From a virus: a stretch of 45,150 nt of DNA. Below, piece after piece: positions 24,387 to 30,945 of this stretch. The DNA lies in the IMG/VR virus record IMGVR_UViG_3300039210_000142, positions 1 to 45,150 of that record. One strand, given 5' to 3'. Numbering within the stretch: the stretch's first letter is position 1; each line of letters begins with the position of its first letter. Under the pieces are notes generated by a model. It did not search any database, was not told the DNA's origin, and was given only the letters and a program-made list of their open reading frames with translations. The translations under genes and the position numbers were made by a program.

Positions 24387-24707
24387 ATGGCGTGGACAGT
24401 CCCGGTGACGCAAGTGACTGGCGTGCTTATTACGGCGGCGATCTGGAACGCACAGGTGACCAACAACGCCGCCTACCTCCACGGCGACGCCGGCACGATT
24501 GACCTCGCTACGGGTGGCTACCTCCATGTACCCGGCGGTCTGTCGGTTGGTACCAACAACCGCGCCGACGCGGGCACCCTGTTCATCGACACGGTCGCTG
24601 CCCCCAGTACTCCTGCGACCGGCGCGAAAATCTACGTTGACACGGCGGACAACAAGCTCAAGGTCAAGGGTTCGTCCGGCACCGTCACGATCCTCGCACT
24701 GCCGTAA
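24387..24707 (+). CDS. Tail-tip or fibre protein, 106 aa
   Basis: Starts 4 bases after the previous gene. The pattern VTGVLITAAIWNAQVTNNAA followed by GLSVGTNNRADAGTLFIDTV and KIYVDTADNKLKVKGSSGTV is that of short phage fibre or tail proteins with a repetitive beta course. It is the last structural gene before the structured intergenic stretch, so it probably ends the late operon. No chaperone or receptor-binding motif is recognised. Confidence 0.65.
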   Translation: MAWTVPVTQVTGVLITAAIWNAQVTNNAAYLHGDAGTIDLATGGYLHVPGGLSVGTNNRADAGTLFIDTVAAPSTPATGAKIYVDTADNKLKVKGSSGTVTILALP

Positions 24708-24712
24708 GCGAG

Positions 24713-24911
24713 CTGGCCGCCGTGTGGAAACGGGGCGCGTCGGCCAGGGGGTCGTCCACGCCCCGGGTTTTCAACGTCTGGCCGGTCTCCTCTGTTGCGC
24801 GCCTCGGACTTGCGACCGGGACGTCACGTAGCGGCCGTCACCTGTCGCGCTGAGGCTTCGCACCTTGGCAACACGGATGACGCTGCGAAGGCCGACGGAG
24901 AGACCGGCCAG
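24713..24911 (+). other. Structured intergenic element with nested and alternative inverted repeats
   Basis: This 237-base gap (24708-24944) has no convincing ORF but several pairings. CTGGCCG at 24713-24719 pairs with CGGCCAG at 24741-24747. CTGGCCGGTCTC at 24778-24789 pairs with GAGACCGGCCAG at 24900-24911, enclosing a smaller CTTCGCA/TGCGAAG stem (24856-24862, 24884-24890). As both halves share CTGGCCG/CGGCCAG, two exclusive folds are possible. It may be an RNA control element for the lysis genes or a small RNA. It does not fit a tRNA. Confidence 0.5.
24731..24771 (+). terminator. Candidate terminator after the structural operon
   Basis: CGGGGCG (24731-24737) can pair with CGCCCCG (24759-24765), followed at once by GGTTTTC. 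It lies 24 bases beyond the last structural stop codon and before the endolysin. The loop is long (21 bases) and overlaps the CTGGCCG pairing described for this gap, so termination might be conditional. Confidence 0.4.
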
Positions 24912-24944
24912 TTACACCACCTCTTTCCGGAATAGGAGACGCTA

Positions 24945-25766
24945 ATGCTGCTCAGAGAGAAGCTCGTCCAGGCCGAGCTGGCCGCCGCACGCCTCAACAT
25001 CCGCGAGGTCGGCTCGAACAACCACGGCCCCTGGGTCAAGAAGTTCCTCGCCGAGGTCGGACTGCCGGAGGGGTACGCGTGGTGTGACGCTATGCAGAGC
25101 TACTTCGAGCATCAGGCCGCGGGCCGCAAGCTGAAGATCGAGTCGGCATCGGTAGCGCAGACCTACAACACCGCGAAGGGACTCGGCTGGCTTGTCGGCC
25201 CTGGCATGTCGTCGCAGCTTTTCCCGAAGCCGGCAGACCGCAATCCGAATCCGCAGCGCGGCGACCTCGGCTGCATCAACTGGAACGGCCCCGGGCCCCC
25301 GTTCGCAGACCACATCATCCTCGTCGTCGCCGCGGTGTCGCTGCCCGGCTACTGGAAGCTCCAGACAGTCGAGGGGAACACGTCGAGCGGCCTCGCCGGT
25401 TCGCAGGGCGACGGTGACGGCGTGTTCCTGCGCACGCGCCTGATGCGCAAGGGCACGGTCGCGTTCGTCCGCATCCCCGGGTACGTTCCTGATCCGGTCC
25501 CGGCACGCCCGAAGCCGCGTCCGAAGACCGCTCCGCCGCCTCATGCCGCCACGAACTCGACCTCGAAGCTGGGCGACCGCGGCGACCGCGTCCGCACGCT
25601 GCAGCGGCTGTTGAAGCACGCCGGGTTCCGGGTCACGGTCGACGGTGTCTTCGGCAAGGCAACCCTCGCGAGCGTGCGTGCGTTCCAGAAGCGGCACGGA
25701 TTGAAGGCGGATGGGATTTGCGGCCCAAAGACGGCTGCTGCACTCAACAAGGCCGCCGGGCTGTGA
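24945..25766 (+). CDS. Endolysin: CHAP-like peptidase plus peptidoglycan-binding domain
   Basis: A 273-residue lysin. Residues 1-180 are a CHAP/NlpC-P60-like cysteine peptidase or amidase, with the nucleophile in YAWCDAMQSYF (C47), the His in FADHIILVV (H123) and the third residue in TVEGNTSSG (E143/N145). A Pro/Arg-rich linker (PDPVPARPKPRPKTAPPP) leads to a PG_binding_1 domain with LGDRGDRVRTLQRLL, VDGVFGKATLASVRAFQ and DGICGPKTAAAL. No signal peptide, so export should depend on a holin. AGGAG at 8 bases from the ATG. Confidence 0.9.
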   Translation: MLLREKLVQAELAAARLNIREVGSNNHGPWVKKFLAEVGLPEGYAWCDAMQSYFEHQAAGRKLKIESASVAQTYNTAKGLGWLVGPGMSSQLFPKPADRNPNPQRGDLGCINWNGPGPPFADHIILVVAAVSLPGYWKLQTVEGNTSSGLAGSQGDGDGVFLRTRLMRKGTVAFVRIPGYVPDPVPARPKPRPKTAPPPHAATNSTSKLGDRGDRVRTLQRLLKHAGFRVTVDGVFGKATLASVRAFQKRHGLKADGICGPKTAAALNKAAGL

Positions 25767-26209
25767 GCGCCGCGGCGGCACAGATCCCGTCCGGCTGGAC
25801 GTGCGACACGTACGCGATCCACGCCGACTCTCTGCGTCATGCCGACAAGGAGTTTCAGGCGGAGCGCGACCGGCGCTACGGCGAGGTGGCGCTCGAACGC
25901 GAGAAGGCCCTGAAGATCAAGGAGACGGCCGACCTCGCCGCGCTCGGGTTGGCCCGCGAGATCCAGGACTACAAGGACGACAAGGCGTATCAGCAGACCG
26001 AGCGGACGAACATGGAGCGCGGCCAGTACGCGACCCAGGCCGACCTCGCGGCAGCCATCGGGAAGATCGAAGCGGCGCTCGGGCCGGTGCTCCAGTTCGT
26101 TGCGGGGCAGAGGGGCCGCACGCAAGGGATCGGCGTAAGTGCCAACGTCGTCGTCGTCGTGTTCGGCATGTTCCTGACGATCGTCGGCCTCTACCTCGCA
26201 ATGCACTAG
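25763..26209 (+). CDS. Coiled-coil membrane protein, holin candidate
   Basis: A 148-residue protein coupled to the endolysin by GTGA. Residues 20-75 form a charged helix (FQAERDRRYGEVALEREKAL, KETADLAALGLAREIQDYKD), and residues 120-146 are one transmembrane helix (GVSANVVVVVFGMFLTIVGL). This architecture is common just after actinophage endolysins and is usually called holin-like. Start at GTG 25763 by the overlap; the frame is open slightly upstream. Confidence 0.75.
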   Translation: MSAAAAQIPSGWTCDTYAIHADSLRHADKEFQAERDRRYGEVALEREKALKIKETADLAALGLAREIQDYKDDKAYQQTERTNMERGQYATQADLAAAIGKIEAALGPVLQFVAGQRGRTQGIGVSANVVVVVFGMFLTIVGLYLAMH

Positions 26210-26222
26210 AGAAGGAGAACCC

Positions 26223-26309
26223 ATGCTCGCCGCATCCGGACTCACGCTCTCCGGCGTTGCCGTCGTGATCCTGATCGTCGCCCTGCTCGTCGTCATCGTG
26301 CGTCGTTAG
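26223..26309 (+). CDS. 28-aa membrane peptide in lysis cassette
   Basis: A very small gene with an unmistakable ribosome site (GAGAAGGAGAACCC then ATG). The product is one hydrophobic helix (GVAVVILIVALLVVIV) ending RR, positive-inside. It stands between two other membrane genes of the lysis cassette, each preceded by the same GAAGGAGAACCC leader, so it is probably translated. It may be a pinholin, antiholin or lysis regulator. Confidence 0.7.
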   Translation: MLAASGLTLSGVAVVILIVALLVVIVRR

Positions 26310-26321
26310 AAGGAGAACCCC

Positions 26322-26540
26322 GTGACCCAGCATCCGAACACTGTCGCCGCCGGATTCGCCGGAGGCTTCGGCACCCTCGCCGTCTACCTGCTCAACAAGT
26401 ACGCCGGCACCCACCTGAACGCCGCCTCCGCCGCTGGCATCGCGACCGCCGCAGCATCGGCAGTCCTCTTCGTCGGCAAGCGGGGTATCCGCGGCACCCT
26501 CGCCGACATCTGGCACGGCAACAAGCCGAAGCACGCCTGA
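26322..26540 (+). CDS. Holin-like two-helix membrane protein, 72 aa
   Basis: GTG start after AGAAGGAGAACCCC. The product has two hydrophobic segments (VAAGFAGGFGTLAVYLL and AASAAGIATAAASAVLFV) and a charged C-terminus (GKRGIRG, NKPKHA). Size and two-helix form fit class II-type holins that permeabilise the membrane for the endolysin. Third membrane gene in a row here, so which one acts as the pore is not certain. Confidence 0.75.
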   Translation: MTQHPNTVAAGFAGGFGTLAVYLLNKYAGTHLNAASAAGIATAAASAVLFVGKRGIRGTLADIWHGNKPKHA

Positions 26541-26547
26541 CGATGCC

Positions 26548-26739
26548 ATGCAGGATGCGGGCGTCCAGGACGAGGAGGCCGTCCGCGTGTTTCACTGGCG
26601 CGTCCGCCGCTTCCTCGACCTCGGCTTCACGCTGCGGCAGGCCCGGACGCTCGCAGGCGGTGAGGCTGAATGGCACAACGCCGAGAAGCTGCTCGGACGT
26701 GGCTGTTCCCGCGAGACGGCTTTCGACCTACTGAGCTAG
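26548..26739 (+). CDS. Small hypothetical protein, 63 aa
   Basis: Starts 8 bases after the holin-like gene. The product is helical with RVFHWRVRRFLDLGFTLRQA and a C-terminal GRGCSRETAFDLLS. The pattern of alternating basic and hydrophobic residues is like that of small proteins seen at the end of actinophage lysis cassettes, but I know no function. It is followed by a strong hairpin terminator, closing the rightward late operon. Confidence 0.7.
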   Translation: MQDAGVQDEEAVRVFHWRVRRFLDLGFTLRQARTLAGGEAEWHNAEKLLGRGCSRETAFDLLS

Positions 26740-26764
26740 CCCATCCCGTTCGTCCCTATTTCCT

Positions 26765-26800
26765 GGCCCCTGCTAAGTCCCCTCGGACTCGGCAGGGGCC
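26765..26800. terminator. Strong bidirectional hairpin terminator
   Basis: A perfect 9-bp stem, GGCCCCTGC (26765-26773) with GCAGGGGCC (26792-26800), continues inward with AGTCC/GGACT (26775-26779, 26784-26788). It lies between the end of the rightward late operon and the end of the leftward lysogeny operon, so it can stop both. A CGTTGCTTCGTT stretch follows on the right. Confidence 0.75.
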
Positions 26801-26810
26801 GTTGCTTCGT

Positions 26811-27209
26811 TCAGCAGTGGTGATACCCGAGAAACGCTTTCCCGATGTCGCGAGCCACGATGGCTGGAGGCACCGGGCAGGTCGCGCCAGCAGTGCCGAA
26901 GTCGCGGATTGACCACGTCCCCGTCAGATACCCGTGGTGGACGACCGCAAGGGCGGATCCAATGTCCACCCCGTTCGCGTCGTAGCCCTCGATGCCGACC
27001 GCAGCCCAGCGCTTGTCGACCGTCGAGATCCGTAGCCCAAGCACTTTGATTCGCTTCATGACCGCGCAGCAGGACGATCTGTCTACGTACGCCCGGAGCG
27101 TGGTCAGGATCTGGCCGCGCTCAGCCAGGGTCGGCGCACGGTATGCCGAGGCTCCGCCTGCGAGCATGAGCGCGGCGAGTGCTGCGGCGATGATGGCTAC
27201 ACGCTTCAT
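26811..27209 (-). CDS. Secreted protein of the leftward operon, 132 aa
   Basis: The product starts with a clear signal peptide, MKRVAIIAAALAALMLAG plus GASA, with a cleavage point before YRAPTL. The mature part has SSCCAVMKRIKVLGLRISTV, a VDKRWAAVGIEGYDAN strand, GTWSIRDFGTAG and a closing C-PVPP-IVARDIG helix with a final HHC. Four Cys could form disulfides. Its ATG overlaps the stop of the membrane-protein gene at 27206. Co-expression with the repressor would make it a lysogenic-conversion or exclusion factor; that is inference. Confidence 0.8.
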   Translation of the reverse strand: MKRVAIIAAALAALMLAGGASAYRAPTLAERGQILTTLRAYVDRSSCCAVMKRIKVLGLRISTVDKRWAAVGIEGYDANGVDIGSALAVVHHGYLTGTWSIRDFGTAGATCPVPPAIVARDIGKAFLGYHHC

Positions 27210-27523
27210 CGCCACACCCGGTTCCGCTTCGGCCCCTCCTCGACTGTGTCCGCGGGAGCCTCTGCGGCGTTCACGATGGGAACTCGGGCCTGATGATCGA
27301 GCGCGCCCAGTTCTACCAGCCGGTCGAGCCTCGCCACCACCGTGTCCTCGCGGCTGGCGAGCATCCATAGGCCGCGGGCGATGAAGTAGACGCCTATCCC
27401 GTGGGCGAGCACCTGGAGCCAACTCTCGCCGCCCTGGACAACGCCGACGCTCTGCATCGTGAGCAGGTAGATGCCTGCGCCGATCGAGAGCAGTCCGGCG
27501 ACGATCTGAACGAGCTTGCCCAT
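27206..27523 (-). CDS. Two-helix membrane protein of the leftward operon, 105 aa
   Basis: Strong minus-strand ribosome site (GAAGGAGGCACCAC then ATG). Two transmembrane helices are seen, residues about 5-25 (VQIVAGLLSIGAGIYLLTM) and 40-60 (AHGIGVYFIARGLWMLAS), followed by a soluble tail of 45 residues with a short charged helix. It lies downstream of the repressor on the same strand. A membrane protein expressed in lysogeny is a good candidate for superinfection exclusion. The 177 bases between it and the repressor (27524-27700) hold no gene I can support. Confidence 0.78.
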   Translation of the reverse strand: MGKLVQIVAGLLSIGAGIYLLTMQSVGVVQGGESWLQVLAHGIGVYFIARGLWMLASREDTVVARLDRLVELGALDHQARVPIVNAAEAPADTVEEGPKRNRVWR

Positions 27524-27700
27524 GTGGTGCCTCCTTCGGGGGATTCTTCGCTCATTGTGAACCGTTTGCCTCCCGGCAGCCGTAGAGTCGTGCTCTGCGG
27601 CCCGTGCACTTCGAGGACGGGCAGGGGTTGGACGAGCATCACCACGAAAGGCTACGACGGGAGCGAGAGATCGTCCAGCTCCGGGCCGAGGTCGCCGAGC

Positions 27701-28099
27701 TCAGCCGGATCGTCCGAGGAGCTCCGCGACCATCTCGCGCAACTCTCCGACTTCTCCCCGCAGCGCCGCTAGCTGATCCTCCCCCGTAGACCCCGCCACC
27801 TCTGGCTCGGTGGTGCCAACAAGTTCGCCCACGTCGATTTCGAGTTTGTCGGCGATCTCCTGGAGGTTCCGCCAGGCAGGCACGCGGATGCCCCCCTCCC
27901 AATCCTGGTAGGTGCGGAGAGTCACGCCGAGCATCTCGGCCATCCTCGGCTGCGGGAATCGGCGCGCGCTGCCGCCTCCACGCCTCTCGCGCTCGGCGAG
28001 CAACCGTTCGGCCAGACGCTCGCGTATGCGTGCCTCGTCGAGAGCCATCTCAAGAAGGAAGGTAGATAGGACGCGAGCCGGTGTCGCCGAAGTTTGCAT
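27701..28099 (-). CDS. HTH repressor (Cro/CI-type, immunity repressor candidate)
   Basis: A 132-residue protein with a basic helical N-terminus (DEARIRERLAERLLAERE), then an XRE-type helix-turn-helix (FPQPRMAEMLGVTLRTYQDW, residues about 50-75, and GGIRVPAWRNLQEIADKLEI), then a leucine-rich coiled tail (LAALRGEVGELREMVAELL) for dimerisation. No peptidase domain, unlike lambda CI. The start at 28099 agrees with a promoter-like TTGCAC-N17-TATCGT just upstream; ATG 28048 is an alternative. Divergent from a Cro-like gene. Confidence 0.83.
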   Translation of the reverse strand: MQTSATPARVLSTFLLEMALDEARIRERLAERLLAERERRGGGSARRFPQPRMAEMLGVTLRTYQDWEGGIRVPAWRNLQEIADKLEIDVGELVGTTEPEVAGSTGEDQLAALRGEVGELREMVAELLGRSG

Positions 28100-28107
28100 G
28101 AAATCTA

Positions 28108-28142
28108 GTTGCACGATAGGCGATAACGTGTTACGGTGCAAC
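28108..28142. promoter_or_regulatory. Overlapping divergent promoters and operator of the lysogeny switch
   Basis: GTTGCAC (28108-28114) and GTGCAAC (28136-28142) form an inverted repeat around a smaller palindrome TAAC-GT-GTTA. Rightward reading: TTGCAC (28109-28114), 17 bases, TACGGT (28132-28137), with transcription expected at about the GTG start 28144. Leftward reading: TTGCAC (complement of 28136-28141), 17 bases, TATCGT (complement of 28113-28118), starting just before the ATG at 28099. Each -35 box overlaps the other promoter's -10, so the two should exclude one another. Confidence 0.62.
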
Positions 28143-28143
28143 C

Positions 28144-28389
28144 GTGTCGCGAAACAAAACACGCAATCGCACGTCGGCTGAAGCCTTCGCCGAACGGCTA
28201 AAGCAGGTTCAAAAGGAGCGCGGACTCACGAATGAGGACGCTGCCCGCGAGCTCGGTGTCGGGCTCCGCCTCTACCAGATGTGGCGGGCCGATCAGATGC
28301 CCGGCATGAAGAACCTCGTTCGGCTCGCGCGCTTCTACGGCGTCAGCGTCGGTTGGCTCCTTGGCGAAGGAACCGAGGTCGCAGCGTGA
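28144..28389 (+). CDS. Cro-like HTH protein, 81 aa
   Basis: A short basic leader is followed by an XRE-type helix-turn-helix: AEAFAERLKQVQKERGLTNE, DAARELGVGLRLYQMWRADQ and MKNLVRLARFYGVSVGWLLG, covering nearly the whole protein. It is the first gene of the rightward early operon and opposes the repressor across the operator, the classic Cro position. The GTG start lies 7 bases after the predicted -10 box, so the mRNA is probably leaderless. It ends by GTGA overlap. Confidence 0.85.
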   Translation: MSRNKTRNRTSAEAFAERLKQVQKERGLTNEDAARELGVGLRLYQMWRADQMPGMKNLVRLARFYGVSVGWLLGEGTEVAA

Positions 28390-29015
28390 CCGAGACGATC
28401 AGGATTCCGCTCGGCCCTTCCGGCAAGCCCGTCGCGTGGTCGACCATCGACCTCGACATGTACGAGCAGATCATCGCTCACCGTTGGTACCTCGCCGGGC
28501 GCGGGTACGCGTTCCGCACGAACAACGGACGCTCGATCTTTCTGCATCGCGAGATCGTCGGCTTCGTTGAGTCGGAGTCGATCGACCACATCAACGGCGA
28601 CCAACTCGACAACCGTCGGGCGAATCTCCGGCCTTGCACGCAGCGAGAGAACTCGCTCGCTGGGAAGAGCGCAACGGTCTACCCGATGGTCGAGCAGATC
28701 CGCGAACTGCGGCTGGACGGCTGGACGAACGATGCCATCGCAGAGCATCTCGGCATCAGCACGGCATCCGTCGCGAAGTACGCCAAGGATCTGCCGCGAG
28801 CGCCGCATCCCAGCCTTGTCTGGACGCGCGATCGGATCGCGGACTTCTTCCGCGATTTTCACGCGGAGCATGGGCGGCTCCCGAGCCAGAGCGAACTCAA
28901 CGGGCAGGACGGTCGTCCGTGGTTCCCCGTGATCTATCGGCAGTTCTCCAGCGTCATGGAGGCTCGGGCATACGCCGGCTTCGGAGCGGTCGACTTTCGG
29001 AAGGCCGCGGCGTGA
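28386..29015 (+). CDS. HNH homing-type endonuclease with HTH segment, 209 aa
   Basis: Residues 20-95 form an HNH_3-like nuclease: IAHRWYLAGRGYAFRTNNG, FLHREIVGF, then SIDHINGDQLDNRRANLRPC with the HxN and Asn ligands, and TQREN. A helix-turn-helix follows (QIRELRLDGWTNDAIAEHLG, STASVAKYAKDL) and a C-terminal part with PSQSELNGQDG and FSSVMEARAYAGF, which reads like a second DNA-contact repeat. Free-standing HNH homing nucleases often sit in early phage operons. GTG start in the Cro stop. Confidence 0.82.
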   Translation: MTETIRIPLGPSGKPVAWSTIDLDMYEQIIAHRWYLAGRGYAFRTNNGRSIFLHREIVGFVESESIDHINGDQLDNRRANLRPCTQRENSLAGKSATVYPMVEQIRELRLDGWTNDAIAEHLGISTASVAKYAKDLPRAPHPSLVWTRDRIADFFRDFHAEHGRLPSQSELNGQDGRPWFPVIYRQFSSVMEARAYAGFGAVDFRKAAA

Positions 29016-29122
29016 GCGCTCTCGGTTGGATCCTCGTCGGCGTCGCCGTCTGGGTCGCCCTGTCTGTCCCGGCGGGTCTGCTGTTCGGGCGGATGCTGCG
29101 GCAGAACGGCGGCACGGACTGA
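29012..29122 (+). CDS. Single-helix membrane peptide, 36 aa
   Basis: GTGA start and TGATG end couple it to both neighbours. The product is one hydrophobic helix (LGWILVGVAVWVALSVPAGL) followed by a short basic tail (FGRMLRQNGG). First of a series of tiny membrane genes in the early operon (29122, 29700 and 35410 are similar). Function unknown. Confidence 0.65.
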   Translation: MSALGWILVGVAVWVALSVPAGLLFGRMLRQNGGTD

Positions 29123-29205
29123 TGACTCCCGCCGACTATCTCCTGATCGCGGGCACGCTCATGTTCCTCGTCGGCTGCGTCATCGTCTGGAACGAGACGC
29201 GCTGA
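29122..29205 (+). CDS. Single-helix membrane peptide, 27 aa
   Basis: Begins in the stop of the previous gene (TGATG) and ends in the start of the next (TGATG). The product reads YLLIAGTLMFLVGCVIVWNE, one transmembrane helix with an acidic-basic end. The exact tiling of this strand supports it despite its size. Confidence 0.6.
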   Translation: MTPADYLLIAGTLMFLVGCVIVWNETR

Positions 29206-29387
29206 TGGCGAGCCTCAGTCCTGAGTCCGTCCGTGCGCTCTACCTCGGCTACCCGCTCGAGATCACGGAGCGCGCGGTGACGGTGTTCACGCCCGAGGGC
29301 CGGAAGGTCGGACAGGCAGCCTCGATCGGTGGGGCACGCCGGCTGATCCGCGGCTATCGCAAACCACTCGGAAGGAGCACGACTTGA
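29205..29387 (+). CDS. Hypothetical protein, 60 aa
   Basis: TGATG start. The product has ESVRALYLGYPLEITERAVT, a strand-turn with VFTPEGRKVGQAASIGGARR, and a short basic end. The middle resembles a small beta-sheet domain with a conserved-looking GRKVG turn. No family recognised. Coupled to a TTG-started gene downstream. Confidence 0.65.
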   Translation: MASLSPESVRALYLGYPLEITERAVTVFTPEGRKVGQAASIGGARRLIRGYRKPLGRSTT

Positions 29388-29539
29388 CGACGCGCGAAGC
29401 CGAATGGGCCATGACCCTTATCCACGCCAAAGACGTGATCGTGGCAGCCACAATCCTCGTCGAGAACGAGGACGGCCCGACGCTTCACGACCTAGTTGAG
29501 TTGCAGGACGCGCTCAAAGTTCTGCGGGGCGAGGCATGA
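29384..29539 (+). CDS. Hypothetical helical protein with TTG start, 51 aa
   Basis: The start is decided by GGAAGGAGCACGAC immediately before a TTG at 29384, in the stop codon of the upstream gene. The product is a helical acidic protein (WAMTLIHAKDVIVAATILVE, LHDLVELQDALKVLRG). It ends by ATGA overlap. The TTG start is rare in this window. Function unknown. Confidence 0.6.
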   Translation: MTTREAEWAMTLIHAKDVIVAATILVENEDGPTLHDLVELQDALKVLRGEA

Positions 29540-29700
29540 GCGTCTGCATGAACTGCGGCCAGCCTGAGCAGCTTCACCGCGACGGATACGACCCCGAGTT
29601 CGACTGTCCCGGATTCCGCGACGAGCCCTCCGACGACGAGATGGCGAACCGGCCAGGCGTCGAAGGCGGAATCGCGTACGGCCTGGAATCGGCGTTCTGA
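29536..29700 (+). CDS. Small Cys-motif protein, 54 aa
   Basis: ATGA start, TGATG end. The N-terminus has CMNCGQPEQLHRDG and then FDCPGF, three Cys and a His that may bind zinc, followed by an acidic tail (DEPSDDEMA). One of many small Cys-pair proteins of the early operon. No further assignment. Confidence 0.62.
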   Translation: MSVCMNCGQPEQLHRDGYDPEFDCPGFRDEPSDDEMANRPGVEGGIAYGLESAF

Positions 29701-29792
29701 TGACCGCCGCGATGCTCTGGGTCTCGATCCTCGGCGGTCTCTGTGCCGCGATCCTCATGGCCGCGTACCTCATGCCCAGATTGATCCGATGA
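29700..29792 (+). CDS. Single-helix membrane peptide, 30 aa
   Basis: TGATG start, ATGA end. The product is a hydrophobic helix (MLWVSILGGLCAAILMAAYL) with a basic end (PRLIR). Support comes from exact coupling to both neighbours and strong hydrophobicity. Function unknown. Confidence 0.58.
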   Translation: MTAAMLWVSILGGLCAAILMAAYLMPRLIR

Positions 29793-30640
29793 GCGCGGTC
29801 GCACCTGTCATGGATTTGTCCTTCGCGCGTCTCTCGCATCTGGAGGAGCGGATCTCGGAGTCTGAGCACGGCGGCCTGCGGGCACGCTGGGAGTTCGGGC
29901 ACGAGTTGTTGCGCGCGCGGGACGGCAAAGGACGTCTGCCGAACGGTTACCTCGTAGCGGTGGCCGAGAAGACGAAGGCGAGCCGCGCGGAGATTGGCAA
30001 GCGGATGCAGTTCGCCGCGCGATTTGCGAGCGAAAAGGAACTGTGTAACGCCGTTACGCAGTTCGGCTCTTGGCACGCGATCGTCAATGAGGCGCTGCCC
30101 GCCCACGCCGAGGTCGAGCCGGTCGGAGAGATGCCGCCGCTCCCTGACGGCATCTACCGGACGATTTGCGCTGACCCGCCTTGGCAGTACGGCAACACCT
30201 CGACGAGAGGCGCAGCCGAAGACCACTACCCGACCATGTCCATCGAGAAATTGTGTGCGCTCGACGTCCGCGCGATGGCTGCCGACGAAGCGCACCTCTA
30301 CCTCTGGACGACCAACGGTTTCCTCCGCGAGGCGTTCGGCGTGATGGATGCGTGGGGGTTCGAGTACAAGACGACGCTCGTCTGGGCGAAGCCTCAGATC
30401 GGAATGGGCAACTACTTCCGGTCGTCGACCGAGTACGTCCTGTTTGGCGTGCGCGGTGGCTTGCGGACGGTCGACTGCAACCAGCGCAACTGGTTCGAGG
30501 CGAAGCGGACGCGCCACTCGAAGAAGCCCGCTCGGTTCTTCGAGTTGGTCGAGACGGCGAGTTCAGGCCCCTATCTGGAGATGTTCGCGCGTGAGCGCCG
30601 GCTGAACCCCGAATGGAGCTACTGGGGGAATGAGGCGTGA
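29789..30640 (+). CDS. MT-A70-type adenine methyltransferase with N-terminal helical domain
   Basis: A 283-residue N6-adenine methyltransferase. Residues 1-110 are helical, ParB/KilA-like in character (LSHLEERISESEHGG, AEKTKASRAEIGKRMQFAAR). From residue 120 the MT-A70 domain shows YRTICADPPWQYGN with the catalytic D129-P-P-W132, LYLWTTNGFLREAF, TLVWAKPQIGMGNYFRSSTE and HSKKPARFFELVE with PYLEMFARERR, in the order expected. No restriction partner is nearby, so it may protect the phage against host restriction or mark its own DNA. ATGA start. Confidence 0.9.
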   Translation: MSAVAPVMDLSFARLSHLEERISESEHGGLRARWEFGHELLRARDGKGRLPNGYLVAVAEKTKASRAEIGKRMQFAARFASEKELCNAVTQFGSWHAIVNEALPAHAEVEPVGEMPPLPDGIYRTICADPPWQYGNTSTRGAAEDHYPTMSIEKLCALDVRAMAADEAHLYLWTTNGFLREAFGVMDAWGFEYKTTLVWAKPQIGMGNYFRSSTEYVLFGVRGGLRTVDCNQRNWFEAKRTRHSKKPARFFELVETASSGPYLEMFARERRLNPEWSYWGNEA

Positions 30641-30945
30641 AGCGCCAGTTCCGAGCGGGTGCGGTTGGGCAGGCCGGTGGCGTCGAGTACCGCATCGTCC
30701 AGGGCAAGAAGCACCCGGACGACCTTCGCCTCGACTTGCGCGCCCGCGATTGGGTGCCGGTCGGGATGGCTCTCGGCTTTCTTCTGTCCGACTTCTTCAA
30801 CGAGAACGAGAATGTTCTCTACCCGCCGGAGCAAGGATTCAAGGGCGGGAAGATGTGGCTCGACTACCTCATCGGAGCGGCTGAGGCCGGATGGGAAGCT
30901 GCCGCTGACTTGCTGCGCGACCAGCGCGAGAGGCGGGCCGCGTGA
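30637..30945 (+). CDS. Hypothetical protein, 102 aa
   Basis: ATGA start and GTGA end. The product contains GGVEYRIVQGKKHPDDLRLD, a hydrophobic turn VPVGMALGFLLSDFFNENEN, and a C-terminal helix GAAEAGWEAAADLLRDQRER. It looks like a compact soluble alpha/beta protein. I recognise no family. Situated directly after the MT-A70 enzyme and co-translated with it. Confidence 0.68.
   Translation: MKRQFRAGAVGQAGGVEYRIVQGKKHPDDLRLDLRARDWVPVGMALGFLLSDFFNENENVLYPPEQGFKGGKMWLDYLIGAAEAGWEAAADLLRDQRERRAA

Noticed and set aside
24708-24944. tRNA gene in the endolysin upstream gap
   Set aside because: Several stems exist, but no 7-5-5-5 cloverleaf, no GTTCGA-type T-loop and no CCA-compatible end could be fitted on either strand.
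26811-27422. Longer form of the secreted protein starting upstream
   Set aside because: The open frame extends, but a clear signal peptide starts at 27209 and its ATG overlaps the stop of the upstream membrane-protein gene, which settles the start.
27604-27789. Rightward 61-aa ORF with a coiled-coil-like stretch
   Set aside because: No ribosome site or coupling, and its 3' part lies over the convincing C-terminal coiled coil of the leftward repressor. The interval 27524-27700 is better left as unassigned leader or promoter sequence.
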